Origin: Petrosia ficiformis
Lineage: Eukaryota > Porifera > Demospongiae > Haplosclerida > Petrosiidae
Assembly (NCBI GenBank): GCA_947044365.1
Contig: OX345638.1
Location: forward strand, 7,015,201-7,079,200
Length of the DNA stretch: 64,000 bases
Direction of reading: 5' to 3'
Shown here: piece after piece, positions 9,884 through 21,858 of the stretch
Layout: every line of letters begins with the position of its first letter
Numbering within the stretch: the stretch's first letter is position 1
Made by a program: the position numbers and the translations under genes
The notes under the pieces: generated by a model
Told to the model about the DNA's origin: nothing
The model's input: only the letters and a program-made list of their open reading frames with translations
Database searches by the model: none

Positions 9884-11000
9884 CACAGACTTACTCCAAC
9901 TCCATAGAAGCAGCATGAAACGGGACTTTGTTTTTGTCTGCAGCGTTTACGTTGTCGAACTCTTCCTAAACTGCCAACTAAAAGGGGGTGTTATGACAGT
10001 GTCACAACATCCCCTTTTTTGGCAGATTGCAAGATTGAAAGGGTCCTACTCAGTACTGTTCTTCTTTGACTTTCCCCTTGATTGTTCTCCTCTCTAAATC
10101 TTCACTAGTGTAGAATTATCACAGTATATAGTTCATACAGTTCACTACACTCTGGAATCTGGATTTTTCCCAGCCCTCTTAAAGAAACTGAACACAAGAG
10201 TAGATCAATATAATATCTATCTTGAATTTGGATAATCCACTAAGCCAATACTTCATCCAATTTATGAATTATGAGATAGGACTGTATGTTTACCATAACA
10301 AATATATTTACAATGTACATGTCCTGAAATTAACCACTGTGTTTATTAACTATTTTGACTGAAAATATGCTACAAATAAGACCTGTATTAATGAGCATTT
10401 GGTGGTTAGTTGTTCAGGGGCTAAAACATTATATAGTAATACAAAAATGTATTAATAATTTAATAGCTGAATTACAACAAACAGCCGTGATTGATGATGA
10501 CACCACATATGGATATTTTTTCTTCACATACATGTACATGTATCTTGTTATCACTGTAAATTATGGAGTTTTTGATAAGGTTTAGAAGCATGGGCCAATT
10601 AGGCTTGACAATGGTTATTATGATGATTGACCTTTGACCCAATATAAAGTGTTTTACAAACAAACAAATCCCATCATGAAACATTTAAGATTTTCAGCTA
10701 ATCATTTGAATTGATCAAAATGAGAATGTTCCAATTTCAGATTAATATTATATTGGTGTGACAAGGCATATACAAACCCAAAAAACCAATTATCAACTCT
10801 TGCCATGTAAGTGGAGGGTAATGATATTTTTTGCGTGTGTGTCTGTCTGTCTGTCTGTTTGTAATTCTAGATGTGTTATCAAACATTCTCAAAAAAATAG
10901 AACATCAGTGTCCCAATACAAATAACTGTAAATATATCCTTAACATTGGTATACAATGTTATGTGTGTGTGTGCGTGTGTGACACATACAAATAATTATA

Positions 11001-11183
11001 TGTGACCTTTTTGATAAGGGACACTTCCCTGCAAGGTAAGTTTGATCAAACTCTTACATTAAATTACTCATTATTCCACATTTTGTACAGGAAATGAATG
11101 AAATCTGCTAACCAGGGAAGAGCACTTCATAGATCCCACAATGACTTCCTGTACAAAATAACAGTGTCCCTTTTCGTCACAAT
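11001..11183. repeat. Small MITE-like inverted repeat
   Basis: It begins TGTGACCTTTTTGATAAGGGACAC and ends GTGTCCCTTTTCGTCACA, with an inner TTTTGTACAGGAA/TTCCTGTACAAAA pair. A relative lies at 24,022-24,258. Present in both copies (copy 2 near 50,887-51,070). Confidence 0.6.
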
Positions 11184-11347
11184 ATGCATTTCCCCTGCAA
11201 ATGGATGGCCAAGAAAATCCTGTATGTAAATTATTATACATACAGGATTAGAAAACACAGTGACATTTACTAATTGTACTATAATATACATATACATGTA
11301 TTTCTTTTTGAAATTAACCTCTTTTGTTATAAAATCTCTCATTACAG

Positions 11348-11464
11348 ATGTGAGAAGAGTTCTCTACTCTAAACAATCTGAAAATGAGACAGAAGTGGGT
11401 GTGGCCAAGAAAGACGAAAGCAAAACATATAAGAGAACAAGAGACCTCTGGAAGATCAAAACAG
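11348..11464 (+). CDS. Candidate plus-strand exon, frame-shifted in copy 1
   Basis: It is bounded by CTCATTACAG and AACAG|GTATGAG. In copy 2 (51,234-51,348) the frame is open: VRRVLYSKQSENETEVG, AKKDESKTYENKRPLEDQN. Copy 1 has two extra bases at TATAAGAGAAC that shift the frame. The hydrophilic product has no domain I recognise; the KRP-x-ED stretch faintly resembles linker exons of the Roco genes. It may belong to a plus-strand gene or be a relic. Confidence 0.35.
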
Positions 11465-12224
11465 GTATGAGGATATTGTCATGTGACCTGCAGTGTCAGT
11501 CATGTGACTTTTAGTATCAGTTATGCAACTTATAGTATCGATATTCATTTGTGCATCTACTTATTTTACGTATGGAGCCTTCTATATTTGAGGGTTTGAA
11601 AGCATCATGCTTTCATTGGCATTTCACACATTCAAAGCAATTTTAATTTTTGCATGCATATTTAGTTGTACAGTCTAACTAGTGATGCACTGATAATTGG
11701 ATGAGCTATCCCTATTATCGGTCATTATCACTTCTCAAATTTTGGATATTAATTCAATGATCCCAAATATTACTCTACAGGAAGAATCTACTGAAGAGTC
11801 CAACCAAAAAAGAAACACAAGAAAGATGATGATGATTAAAACTCTTATCTTTAAACACTTTATTAATCATCGCCTGAAGACATTGTCTCTTTTCAATATT
11901 TTTAGAGTTCTTGACTGTCTCTAATTTCAGAATAATATTATTTTGTAAGAAATATATTATGAATTTCCACCGATTAGTGCACTGGATGACAGATATATAT
12001 ATTCAATTTGGTTTCTGGGTGGAGCGATAACTCATCTTCAATATATGATTGAAACTTTCTCTAAAACACGAGCAAAACCATATTGAAGAAATTGTAATCT
12101 TTTCCCTGCTCAGCTATTGTCTCGGTTTTTGAAATAATTATCGTTAAGAAAAAGATCATCAAAGAATGAAATTAATAATGTCTATAATAGAAAAAATAGT
12201 TAGCTATCGGCCTATCACTAGTCA

Positions 12225-12578
12225 CTAAAAAGGGGTAAAATCCGGCTCCTGTATGTACCAGTCAATCACTTCTTCCTTTTTAAGGTACTCTTGAACATTC
12301 ACAGCAATGTTTTTTAATTTCATTTTTTTAAATATGTGTATCACGTTTTCCCATGTTACTGGTGAACTATGTGACTCAATCCACGTCTTCAAAACAGTCT
12401 CCAATCTTTTCCAATTTTCTAAACTGTTATTATGTTTTAAAGATTCACGTGTATTATCATCAATGTTCAATTCCATTGCAAATTCATCCCATCTTGCACA
12501 GTAATCTCTAAATAACTAAATCAAAAACATCCTTACGTTCAGGAGACTTTTGTAGTATTCGAATGTTGCCTGGTCGAT
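12225..12578 (-). pseudogene. Death-domain terminal exon of the RING3 gene, frame-shifted (copy 1)
   Basis: The exon opens at a TTTTTCAG acceptor (12,578). It runs RPGNIRILQKSPE, then shifts one base near 12,513-12,520, and continues FRDYCARWDEFAMELNID, NWKRLETVLKTWIESH, TWENVIHIFKKM and LKNIAVNVQEYL. The spacing of Trp and Leu (W at the start of helix 2, TWIE, then TWENV...L..IA) is that of a Death domain, a homotypic adaptor fold of cell-death and immune signalling. Both copies share the frameshift; a 29-30 bp micro-intron (AAC|GTAAGG to TTTAG|AG) would also repair it but is unusually short. Copy 1 ends one codon block earlier because of an extra A in the final A-run. Confidence 0.65.
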
Positions 12579-13019
12579 CTGAAAAAAATTGGTTGAGAAA
12601 ATATTAATATAGTATTCTCATCTGGAAAACTATTTTAGTCAATACCTACATTAGATGTGCATCAATGAAAACACTGAAGGGTAGGAACATGCAACTCACA
12701 CATAAATGATATATTGAGAAAAACGTATCCCTATAATTGCTTTGTGATTACTATGTGTATCAATCGTTGCTGATGGCACTGGTGTCTCTACCTTTCTATG
12801 TACTCAAAAACTGGGGCCTGAAGAGGTAAGTGTAACTCCAGTCTAGGTACACAGATCTTTCACGGTTCTAAATGATGACTTCCTCATGTCTGTAACTCAG
12901 CAACTTACCGGGCCTGCTAAAGATTCTTGCATCATCTTTAGACTGTTTCACCGTTACATGTATATACATCATATTAATTGCAGTTTTATATTCTTCAGGA
13001 AGTGCTGGTCTCTAGCTCA

Positions 13020-13395
13020 AACGTGCGTTCTTTTACGTGCTACACCCATTAATTGACCGAATCCCCTGTAATGAAGTAACTACCTTAACTATGTAGTATG
13101 TATACAAAGCATACTCACATAAGTGATACAAACATAATATATATGTGACCAAAACCCACACTTGTGCCACATAATCAAGCACTCGTTATTCGGCCATTTT
13201 ATAAAGGACACCAATGATATTTGGTATCTAGGAGGAGCACTAATTGGTCTTCCTGGATGCCAATTGTCATTGACTTCCTGTGCAATATGGTTGAATAGCA
13301 AGCGTTTGTTCAAAATTATTATGCGCCACAAGAGTGGGTTTTTGAACCTATGGGAGAGCAATTATAGGGATGGCCAAACGGGCCATAAAAAGCAT
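13020..13395. repeat. Dispersed repeat, 'CATAGGGATA' family relative (copy 1)
   Basis: It shares the ACCCATTAATTGACCGA, CTTAACTA, ATACAAAGCATAC and GAGCAATTATAGGGATGGCC landmarks with 18,230-18,380 and 30,230-30,375. Frames on both strands here are by-products of the repeat. Copy 2 counterpart 53,070-53,445. Confidence 0.55.
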
Positions 13396-14167
13396 GTGCT
13401 AAACAAGTTACAATTATTACATATTTAACACACCAATAATGGGTTAAACTTGAGTAAAATGTCTTCTATAACTCCAAGGATAGTAATAATGCATTATGGA
13501 TGTGGTAACTGTCTAGCACATTGGTTTTAATTGGTGTTACAAAATAGTGTTTTTCAGCATAAACTTTAAAAGTAAAGTAATGGGGAAACACTGATATAGC
13601 ATAACACAATAATAAAATGTAAGTGCTATGCATTAATTACAAGTCTGGTTATACTGTTCATATGAATATTGAGTTCATTGGCTCTATAGGCATCCAATAC
13701 ATAATGCTATTTATATACATGTAGTTTAGATTTATAACAAGGAAGTTACAGGGAAAGGAGAAACAGCGGATTTGTGAAATTGGCAGAAATGACTACATTA
13801 CACATCCAACTGCCATTTCCACAATTCTGCTGTTTCTCATTTCCCAATTGCAAATTAATTATGTATAATCTCATAAAGTCTATATCTATTATTGGATATG
13901 ATATGTTTAATAATAATAAATGCAATAATTATTATAATAATTTTTTTATTTTTTATTTTTTATTTTTTTATTTTTTTTATTTTTATTATTATTATAATAC
14001 CATTCATAATTACTATACAACTGAAAGTCAAAGTCCAAAAATTTATAATTATTATAATTAGCAATAATTAATTTGCACATCACCTTATGTTATTGGCATA
14101 CGTTAATATTATAATTATTATTAACTAATGTACATATTATATGTAGTTACATAGATATTATACATGC

Positions 14168-14364
14168 CTGGTTTTGACAGTCCATGTGAACTTTGTGGAA
14201 CAGGCTCCTGAATGTCTAACTTTGGTATCTTTAGACTGAGTCGGGGATCATAATGGTCTTCATGACATCTCTTCTCTCCTACACACTCCGGAGTGATATG
14301 CTGGTCTTCTTTTCTTTTCTTATTAGACTCAACAATGTCTTTATGTGGTCTCTTCATTGAGAAT
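14168..14364 (-). CDS. RING3-gene linker exon F', open in copy 1
   Basis: A 197 bp exon entered in phase 2 from the exon at 14,550, with acceptor ATTACAG. It reads FSMKRPHKDIVESNKKRK, ITPECVGEKRCHEDHYD and LKIPKLDIQEPVPQSSHG, basic and hydrophilic. To join the Death exon at 12,578 it must use a GC donor (CCAG|GCATGT), which gives exactly phase 1; GC-AG introns are a known minority class. Its relative in the second Roco gene is 30,851-30,796 (FSTKRPHEDIES). Copy 2 has a stop here. Function unknown. Confidence 0.5.
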
Positions 14365-14549
14365 CTGTAATTATAATTATAGCTGACAAACTATAGTTTT
14401 GTACATGCTTAAATTGTACATAATAATTATAATACTGGTTGATGAAATCACAAATTCATGTAATATAAATATGTCTGAATTCAAGAAGTCACAGTTACTT
14501 ATACGCCTTTTTTACACACTATGGTAAACAAAGATGTCAAATCACTTAC

Positions 14550-14598
14550 TCTATATCCATTTTGGTATATGCTTGAGCAGATTGTACATCTTCACAAC
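14550..14598 (-). CDS. RING3-gene linker exon E' (copy 1)
   Basis: A 49 bp exon with acceptor CATTAG and donor ATAGA|GTAAGT, phase 1 in and phase 2 out, reads CEDVQSAQAYTKMDI. It is a clear paralogue of 31,276-31,228 in Roco B (CGDLQSAEPHTEKDI), same length and phases, showing that the RING3 and Roco genes share their linker architecture. Copy 2 counterpart 54,628-54,580. Confidence 0.6.
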
Positions 14599-15220
14599 CT
14601 AATGTATGATGAAATGTATATTTTGGTATTATGTGCTATATATGGAAATAAATAGTTACAAGTTTGGTTATACTGTTCATTGTGGAGAATTTTGAATTCA
14701 TTGGCTCTATAGGCATACATTTCATGTAATACATGTATAATACTAATACATTCTGCTATTTATATAGTTTAGTAGTGATGTGTGATACGTATCGATATAT
14801 CGAAATATCGATATTTTCGTTGAATATCGTGATACAATATTAGCTTTTGGGTGAATCGATACACTGGAATGGACACTGTAGTAAACATGGTTTTTCTAAT
14901 TTAGAAATAACATTGAAATACCAATATAATGTAGTACAAGTCATTTTAACAATGCTCTATGAAGAGCATTGTCATAATGACTCGAAAGTTAGTTAAAAAA
15001 TAGTATAAGTAAGTCAACTCAAACCTTTTCAGCTGTGATTGAACAGATTCTTCAGGCTTTTTGTAAAAAGCATTTCTTGTTTTTCTAATAGTTGAGTAGT
15101 TAAAGTAAAATATTAATGTTTCAGTAGATTTAAGAATGAATCATACTTCTCTAAATGAAGTATAATTATACGAAACATTCTTTAGTAAGTAGACATATAC
15201 ATGTACATGTACTAGGTGGT

Positions 15221-15320
15221 GTTAAATGGTCATCATAGTGTTTTTCATGTCTCTTTTGTCCTGCATGAGTGTTAAATGGTCATCATAGTGTTTTTCATGT
15301 CTCTTTTGTCCTGCATGAGT
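15221..15320. repeat. Two tandem 50 bp units inside a RING exon relic
   Basis: Two identical 50 bp units in direct tandem, starting GTTAAATGGTCATCATAG. Copy 2 has the same pair at 55,281-55,380. The units lie in the second half of the RING3 exon B relic. Confidence 0.9.
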
Positions 15321-15358
15321 GTTACATTGAGGACAATGTATAACATATATTGGTCTTG
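15225..15358 (-). pseudogene. RING3 exon B relic (copy 1)
   Basis: After an ACACAG acceptor-like site, one frame gives IYVIHCPQC, matching the last RING zinc pair (CPSC in RING1). The rest of exon B is replaced by the tandem 50 bp units and ends at a stop. No normal donor is seen. The fold could not be completed as in RING1. Confidence 0.6.
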
Positions 15359-15796
15359 CTGTGTAAAACAAGTAATAGTTATAACACACTTTACTAATAA
15401 GGAAAATCACAAACGTATATCATAACAGATGAATTAAAAATATACTTAAGTTTGACTAGAGCTTGGCAATATCAAATGTTGTGGTAACGATTACTTGTCA
15501 AGTATTTAATTGTGATTATACAATTAATTGTGATTTTTTTTACTCAAACAAGAACGATAATGTATTACAAGTTTTTTGCAAGAAATACCAGTTCATTGAC
15601 TGTGTGTGGTTTATGTACACCATGTATGTGCTTACAATGTACATAATGATACTGTAATGCATGCATACACTTTAATAATTTACACTATTTATACTGTATA
15701 GTGTATACAGGTATATTACATACTTTGTGTACACACTGTGCAAATCAACCAAAGGACATTGTATTACTGATGATACACCTAAGCTATACCATTGAC

Positions 15797-15870
15797 TAAT
15801 TGTTATTAATTGTCTAACAATTATTAATTGTCTAACAATTATTAATTGTCCAACAATTATTAATTGTCCA
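15797..15870. repeat. 18 bp tandem repeat (copy 1)
   Basis: Four imperfect units of TGTCTAACAATTATTAAT. Copy 2 has one unit more (55,862-55,948). Confidence 0.85.
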
Positions 15871-16337
15871 CAATAATTTAAAATTGCAATACAATATAAT
15901 ATGATAATTACGAATTAATTGTTATATTGCCAAGCACTAAGTTTGACACTCCTTTAAGATTGCCAGTAAAGTGCTAAATTATTAAAACCACAGTACAGTA
16001 ATAGAGATAATTTGGGCAGGAGGAGCTTGACCCACCCACACCACTTTTTGTAATCATATACATGTACATGTATATACACTGTCAGATCACTATACTATAC
16101 TGTCATTGTATAAGTGTATAAACAGAACCTCTATTGGAACATTACCTTTTAGCTTCCATGCTTTGCATGGGAGTGGCACATCCCTTACCACACCCTAGGC
16201 CCTCTCTCTGGTGACTGATACAGCTGCCATCTAGTCAGGCGTGGCCTGACCCTCGCAGAGACGGAGGCGTCGTCGTCTCTTCAATGTTTGTCAGCCTTCC
16301 CCCCAATTTTGAATATGCAGTCTTTGTCCTGTAATAC

Positions 16338-16481
16338 CTGTAGTTCTCACAGCAAGCCTCCAACATAAGCTGAACAACATCATTGGTGACAAGTCAGGAT
16401 TCTGGCAGCACTATAATTGTTCTGACAGACTCTGCAAGTTAGTTCCTTTTCAAGTTCCGTATTCAAATCTTTTTTAGCCAT
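16338..16481 (-). pseudogene. RING3 exon A with two stop codons (copy 1)
   Basis: The exon starts MAKKDLNTELEKELTC and includes CRVC and ILTCHQ, but TGA codons at 16,382-16,380 and 16,349-16,347 interrupt it, and a core Cys of the second pair is Tyr. Copy 2 (56,553-56,410) keeps the frame open. The donor CAG|GTATTA is normal. It lies 362 bp from kinase exon 1b, head-to-head. Confidence 0.78.
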
Positions 16482-16843
16482 CTCCTAAGAGGGTTGATCA
16501 TAACACACCTACTAATGCTGGAGATTGCATGTGATTACTGATTACAACATGACAGGTACACACGCCCTAAAAATTATTTTAACAATTAGATCTATACGGT
16601 ACATTGGCTAATCTCGATGAATACTGACACAAGTCACTTGGGAAAAAGAGGACCAGTGGCTGTATCTAAACAAGAAGTATTCCTCTCGAACTAAACCTAA
16701 CAAGCCAGAGGAGTCAAGATATCTTTAAGATTTTCTTGAGTGGCACAGATTTCTTTGGGGTGTGTTTATAGCCTCCTCTGTGTTATTTGGGGTGGATAAA
16801 ATTAGTCTTTTTGTGTCACTTTCAAGAGACATTTGAAAAAATA
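16482..16843. promoter_or_regulatory. Shared divergent promoter interval, RING3 and kinase exon 1b (copy 1)
   Basis: This interval matches 5090-5279 (shared AAGAAGTATTCCTCTCG-like, GATTTTCTTGAGT-like and GGTGTGTTTATAGCCTCC words), showing that the kinase promoter and first exon were duplicated together with a RING gene. No TATA box is evident. Confidence 0.5.
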
Positions 16844-16873
16844 ATGGATTCTATTGATTTGTCAAAACTTAGG
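16844..16873 (+). CDS. TNIK-like: GCK-IV kinase first coding exon, alternative 1b (copy 1)
   Basis: The same MDSIDLSKLR exon as at 5280 with the same GTGAGTTC donor in phase 0. It is 6.3 kb upstream of exon 2. Because both exons encode the same residues, use of one or the other would change only the promoter and 5' UTR. Confidence 0.82.
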
Positions 16874-16968
16874 GTGAGTTCATAATACTATACTAGAATT
16901 TATGTAATTATAAATTATATAATAATTATTATAAATTTGTATAGTAATAGTGAGATGTATAATAATGA

Positions 16969-16999
<31 letters not shown>

Positions 17000-17594
17000 T
17001 GAGTATCAGTCATTTGGGAGTAATGTCTCACTGTTTTACCATTTTCTATGAATTGTGTAATAAATTTGAATTTCAAGTGTATCAATACCTGCTCTTCACG
17101 GATACAAAATTTAGTATGTTCTGTTGTCTGTTTATGTGGAACCATTCTTGAAAATCTAAGCAGATATCAACCCCTTAAATACCAAGTAAATGTACTATAA
17201 TAATATATATTATCATTAGACCACACCCATTAATTAATGATATGTTGGATTTATAATTATGTGAACACAACTGGATATTTTTAGGGATTAGTTTTCGAAC
17301 AGGTGTTTATTATTTAGCAGTTCTGTTCAGTTCTGGGAATCCAATGAAATACAGTATTTAAGAAGGCTACTCATTGATCTTCATGCATGCCAAATTTAAT
17401 TGGCTTTCTGTTACTAAATAGTGCTCATTTCTGTCACTAAACACTGCTCATTACTTCACTAATTTGTACTAGATGTTATCTAACGTTATATGTATAGACA
17501 GGTAATATATGATATAGATTATAATCAATACAGCCAGTAAGAATAGTCGCTCTTTTTGTACAAAATATTGACTGAAAGAAATGCACATCTACTG

Positions 17595-18380
17595 CCTAGC
17601 TATTCTACCTGAAATATATTCCTAAAGTTCTACAAGGTTCTTTAAAAGGTAAACAGAGTAGATAATCAAAATAATAACTATAATAGGCTGATGTGTTTCA
17701 GGCATGATAAAGTTAGCCATGAGTACTGAATGCTGGACACCACAAAGCAGTCATAGGGATACTTTTTTTCTCTATATATCTTGTTGTATTTCATTATCCA
17801 TTTTCATTAACAAATGAATTTAGTTTGCTTACTTGTCATAACTTGTCTCGAGTTAAATATTACAAGTATTTTTAGCCTACTATTTTACCTTAACTAAATA
17901 CTATAGATGTTTATAACAACAATCCCTGTGTTTGCATTGCCTGTTCTGTGATGTACATGTCTAGAATTCCATTAACTTGAAGCAAGATATACATGTACTC
18001 TTCAGTTGCTATTTAATGATTATGCATGCTTTGTTTCTCCTCTGAGCAAACATTGAACTCATAACTGAATACCAAACAAGATACATAGAGAAAAAAGTAT
18101 CCCTATGACTGCTTTGTGGTGTCCAGCATTCAGTACTCATGGCTAACTTTCCAATGCTTGAAACACATCAGCATATTATTAAAGGACCTTGTAGAATTTT
18201 AGGAATATATTTCAGGTAGAATAGCTTTGACCGACCCCTTCAGAATGGCGTAACTTCCTTAACTACGTATACATGTGTACAACGCATACTCGCGTAAGTG
18301 ACACAAACATACATATATATACATTAAACCCCGTGGAAAGCAATCATAGAGATGGCTCTACTGGCCATTAAAAAAATTCA
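17595..18380. repeat. Inverted-repeat element with arms of about 160 bp (copy 1)
   Basis: The left arm (about 17,595-17,790) and right arm (about 18,070-18,235) are complements, sharing TGGACACCACAAAGCAGTCA and CATGAGTACTGAATGC. The spacer is about 280 bp. To the right follows another piece of the same dispersed family. Copy 2 counterpart about 57,665-58,445. Confidence 0.7.
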
Positions 18381-19559
18381 TTCAAATATTGAACTAGTAG
18401 TCCAATAATGTGGTTTTTTCACTCTTCGTTTCAAGCATTCGTCCATTCTGTAGTGAAGACAACTATACTGTTACAATATACTAGTGATGTATTGATAATC
18501 AGATCGATAATCGTTAATGGTCATTATTTTTATTATCGGTTACTTCTGAAAGATGTAACTGATATTGTAATACATGTACATGTAAGTGTAGTAATAATGT
18601 CATTTCTTGTGATTATAGCATCATTAAGTGCTTTTATGATATTATTATTGAAAAAAATGCTGATTTTTATTGAAAGAATCAGAAACCAGAAGGTGATATA
18701 ATATCGGATTAGTATTGGTTATCGGTACATACATGTTCATGTATCTAAAGTAATTAATTAATTATCAGTTTATTGGATTATCAGTAAAAGCTCATATCAA
18801 TGCATCGCTACATGTATAATAAACTGATATTGACTTAAAGATTCTACTGATACTATTCAATATGATATCTACCTTCTGATATCTGACCATTTTCTCAATA
18901 ACTATGTTCTACAATAGAAAATGATATAGTTAGCCTCATTAGTAACTTACATGTACCATTCAGAAATGTCTCATACCGTTAATAAGACAATTGACTTGCA
19001 TTGTATTACCAGTCTGATTATCATGGTTTGTTGATAAATGGGTGTGGCATGTATATAAAGAGTAAGGATTTGGAATAATGGTTCTTAAGACTATCTCGGA
19101 GAAGCAATGGGACTTTAAGTGACTTATGATATTTTTTGTTTAATACAAAAATAAAGTGAAATTTTTTCTTTAGTTTTATACACTCAACACCTAGTCACAC
19201 ATGATATACATGTAGTCCAATGATACATCTAGTGAATGTCTGGTAAATTTGAAACTGTACTTATAGGACTTAATGTGAATAGGTCAAAAGGTCCAACAGC
19301 TAGAATTAGTGTACATAATAATTATTTGTATTTCACTAAGTACTGAATACAATGTATATCGGCTTGATTTGTTTATAACTGCCTTCCCTGAATCTTGTTA
19401 CATCACTGCCAAATAACAAGTAATTTCAGTCATTAGTATGCAGTTATGATACATGTACATGTACATGTGTACATGTACATTTGTATTTATCACTTATTAT
19501 CACACATTAACATGTGTATCAATCAATTATAAATAAAGCAATGTTTTGACTAACTAACA

Positions 19560-19950
19560 AACATGTATAGCACATATACATGTATATTATAATATGCATG
19601 TACTGTACATATACATGTATATATATTATGCATGTACTGTACATATACATGTATATATAATATGCATGTACTGTACATATACATGTATATATAATGTGCA
19701 TGTACTGTACATATACATGTACATGTATATATAATATACATGTACTGTACATATACATGTATATATATTATGCATGTACTGTACATATACATGTATATAT
19801 AATATGCATGTACTGTACATGTATATATAATATACATGTACTGTACATATACATGTACATTGTGTATGTATCTTACAGGAAGCAAGTACATTGTGTATTT
19901 TGTAAAAAACTGCTGTTCTGTTCTGGTTGAAAATACACTATATATACATG

Positions 19951-20010
<60 letters not shown>
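19560..20010. repeat. 34 bp satellite and (TA)n tract (copy 1)
   Basis: Units of roughly 34 bp contain CATGTACTGTACATATACATG, running to about 19,862, followed by a (TA)n tract at about 19,953-20,008. The satellite is expanded in copy 2 (59,640-60,172). Open frames across it on both strands are artefacts of the repeat. Confidence 0.9.
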
Positions 20011-20012
<2 letters not shown>

Positions 20013-20774
20013 TGTATGTATGTGTATTAGTATTTTTTTAGTTAACTATAACTATAACTAAAACCCCTTTTAGTAGGTATTGCAAATTTTAGTTAACTAC
20101 ATGTAAACTAATTAAATTACAAGTCTATTATAATTACTATAACTGAAAATACATGTAAGCCAGTAATGGACACTTTTAGTTTGTTAACTAAAACTAAAAC
20201 CCTTTTAATAAGCCTAAAATTGTTTTAAATAATAACTATAACTATGTGTATGTGAGGTTTTATGATTTCAGGAATGAACCGTGATTACTGAATGCTGACA
20301 CCACAATGCAATCATAGAGATACTTGTTTCTCCATATATCTTTCTTTATGTTCTGGGGAGAAACCATGAGTATTTTGGTAGCATAAGAAATGAAACTAAA
20401 TATTGTAGAGAGCAATAATAATAACATATGCTATGGTATAGGACATTCCCCTAACTGCATGTAAATGTTCATTTTTTGATCGTCTGAGATTTTTGTGGTC
20501 AAATACAATAGCTTTCAAAATCTGAGTGGGTGAAGTTAAGCAAATGGTGGGATCATCCCGTAGTGTAAAAAAAAAACCTTCTGTTAGAACTGAAATCTGG
20601 TTGGAAAGACATTGACACTGAGTGATGGCCTTAGTGTTAATTGGGTATCATATGTCATTCACATTCACCTTGTCTTCAGAAAAATATTCATACATGTATT
20701 CATATTCATACCATTTTCATATAATAATCCTTCCCAATCCTTTTTGTGTATGTCAAATTTCAATCCATTGTTTC

Positions 20775-21128
20775 ATTATTGAGATACAGTATAATCATGT
20801 ATTAACCTTATGACATTAAACTATACACTATAGTACATATAAGTTATTGAGTTACAGTATAATCATGTATTAACCTTATGACATTAAACTATACACTATA
20901 GTACATATACATATAAGTTATTGAGTTACAGTATAATCATGTATTAACCTTATGACATTAAACTATACACTATAGTACATGTACATATAAGTTATTGAGT
21001 TACAGTATAATCATGTATTAATCTTATGACATTAAACTATACACTATAGTACATATACATATAAGTTATTGAGTTACAGTATAATCATGTATTAACCTTA
21101 TGATATTAAACTGTACACTATATTACAT
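20775..21128. repeat. 68-74 bp tandem repeat, five units (copy 1)
   Basis: Units of TTATTGAGTTACAGTATAAT... through ACACTATAGTACATAT. The same unit recurs in a second, shorter array at 23,590-23,830. Both flank the 29 bp minisatellite and lie upstream and downstream of kinase exon 2. Confidence 0.9.
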
Positions 21129-21858
21129 ATGAATTCATCACATACTAATTTTGAGGTCATCATGAACGTGAACAGACGTCGGTTAATTACATGTAACTAA
21201 CTATAAAACAGCTGTGACTAATTAATAAGGATTTATAAAATGTATTAATTATTAACTGAAGATGACATTTATAAACTGAAGGATAGCTCTACTTGCATAT
21301 CACATTCCACTAGTTTTATATTCTAAATGGCAAGCATTTGATCTAAACTGGTCTGTGTATGTGTTATAGTAGAAAATATTGAATCCAGTGGTGTGGAAAC
21401 AGCAAGTCGTACAGGACATTGTTTGATAAATCTAGTGAATGTCCAGTAATTTGAAACTGAGCTGTATACAAAGTTTATAGGGAGCAGGACAAGCATGATG
21501 AATATATGTCAATATGTTTGGCAGTCATCTCAATGTTCCCACATCCCATATTGCATCCAATCTAATTGATTTGTGTCATCAGTATTAGCATTTGACCTTT
21601 CACTGGTAAACATACAATGTACCACATGTACATGATAACAGTGTATGTGATGTGGTTAAAAGGATTCCAAGAATGTGTGCTGATATGATTAAGTAATGTA
21701 TGGTTATATAATATTATCACATGTACATGTACATGCAGGTGTGTATATTTATGTGGATGTACATGCATTTCAGGGACTAATGCAAGACCATGTTATAATT
21801 ATTAATATGTTTTTGTTAAGGCTTCTCTCGCTCTCTCATGCACTATTCATTTAATTAT

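Noticed and set aside
13089..13428. Overlapping 90 and 88 codon frames on both strands
   Set aside because: They fall within a dispersed repeat found in several other places; their conservation reflects duplication, not coding.
19519..20030. Overlapping long frames rich in Tyr-Met-Cys-Thr
   Set aside because: Produced by the 34 bp satellite and the TA tract; both strands are open.
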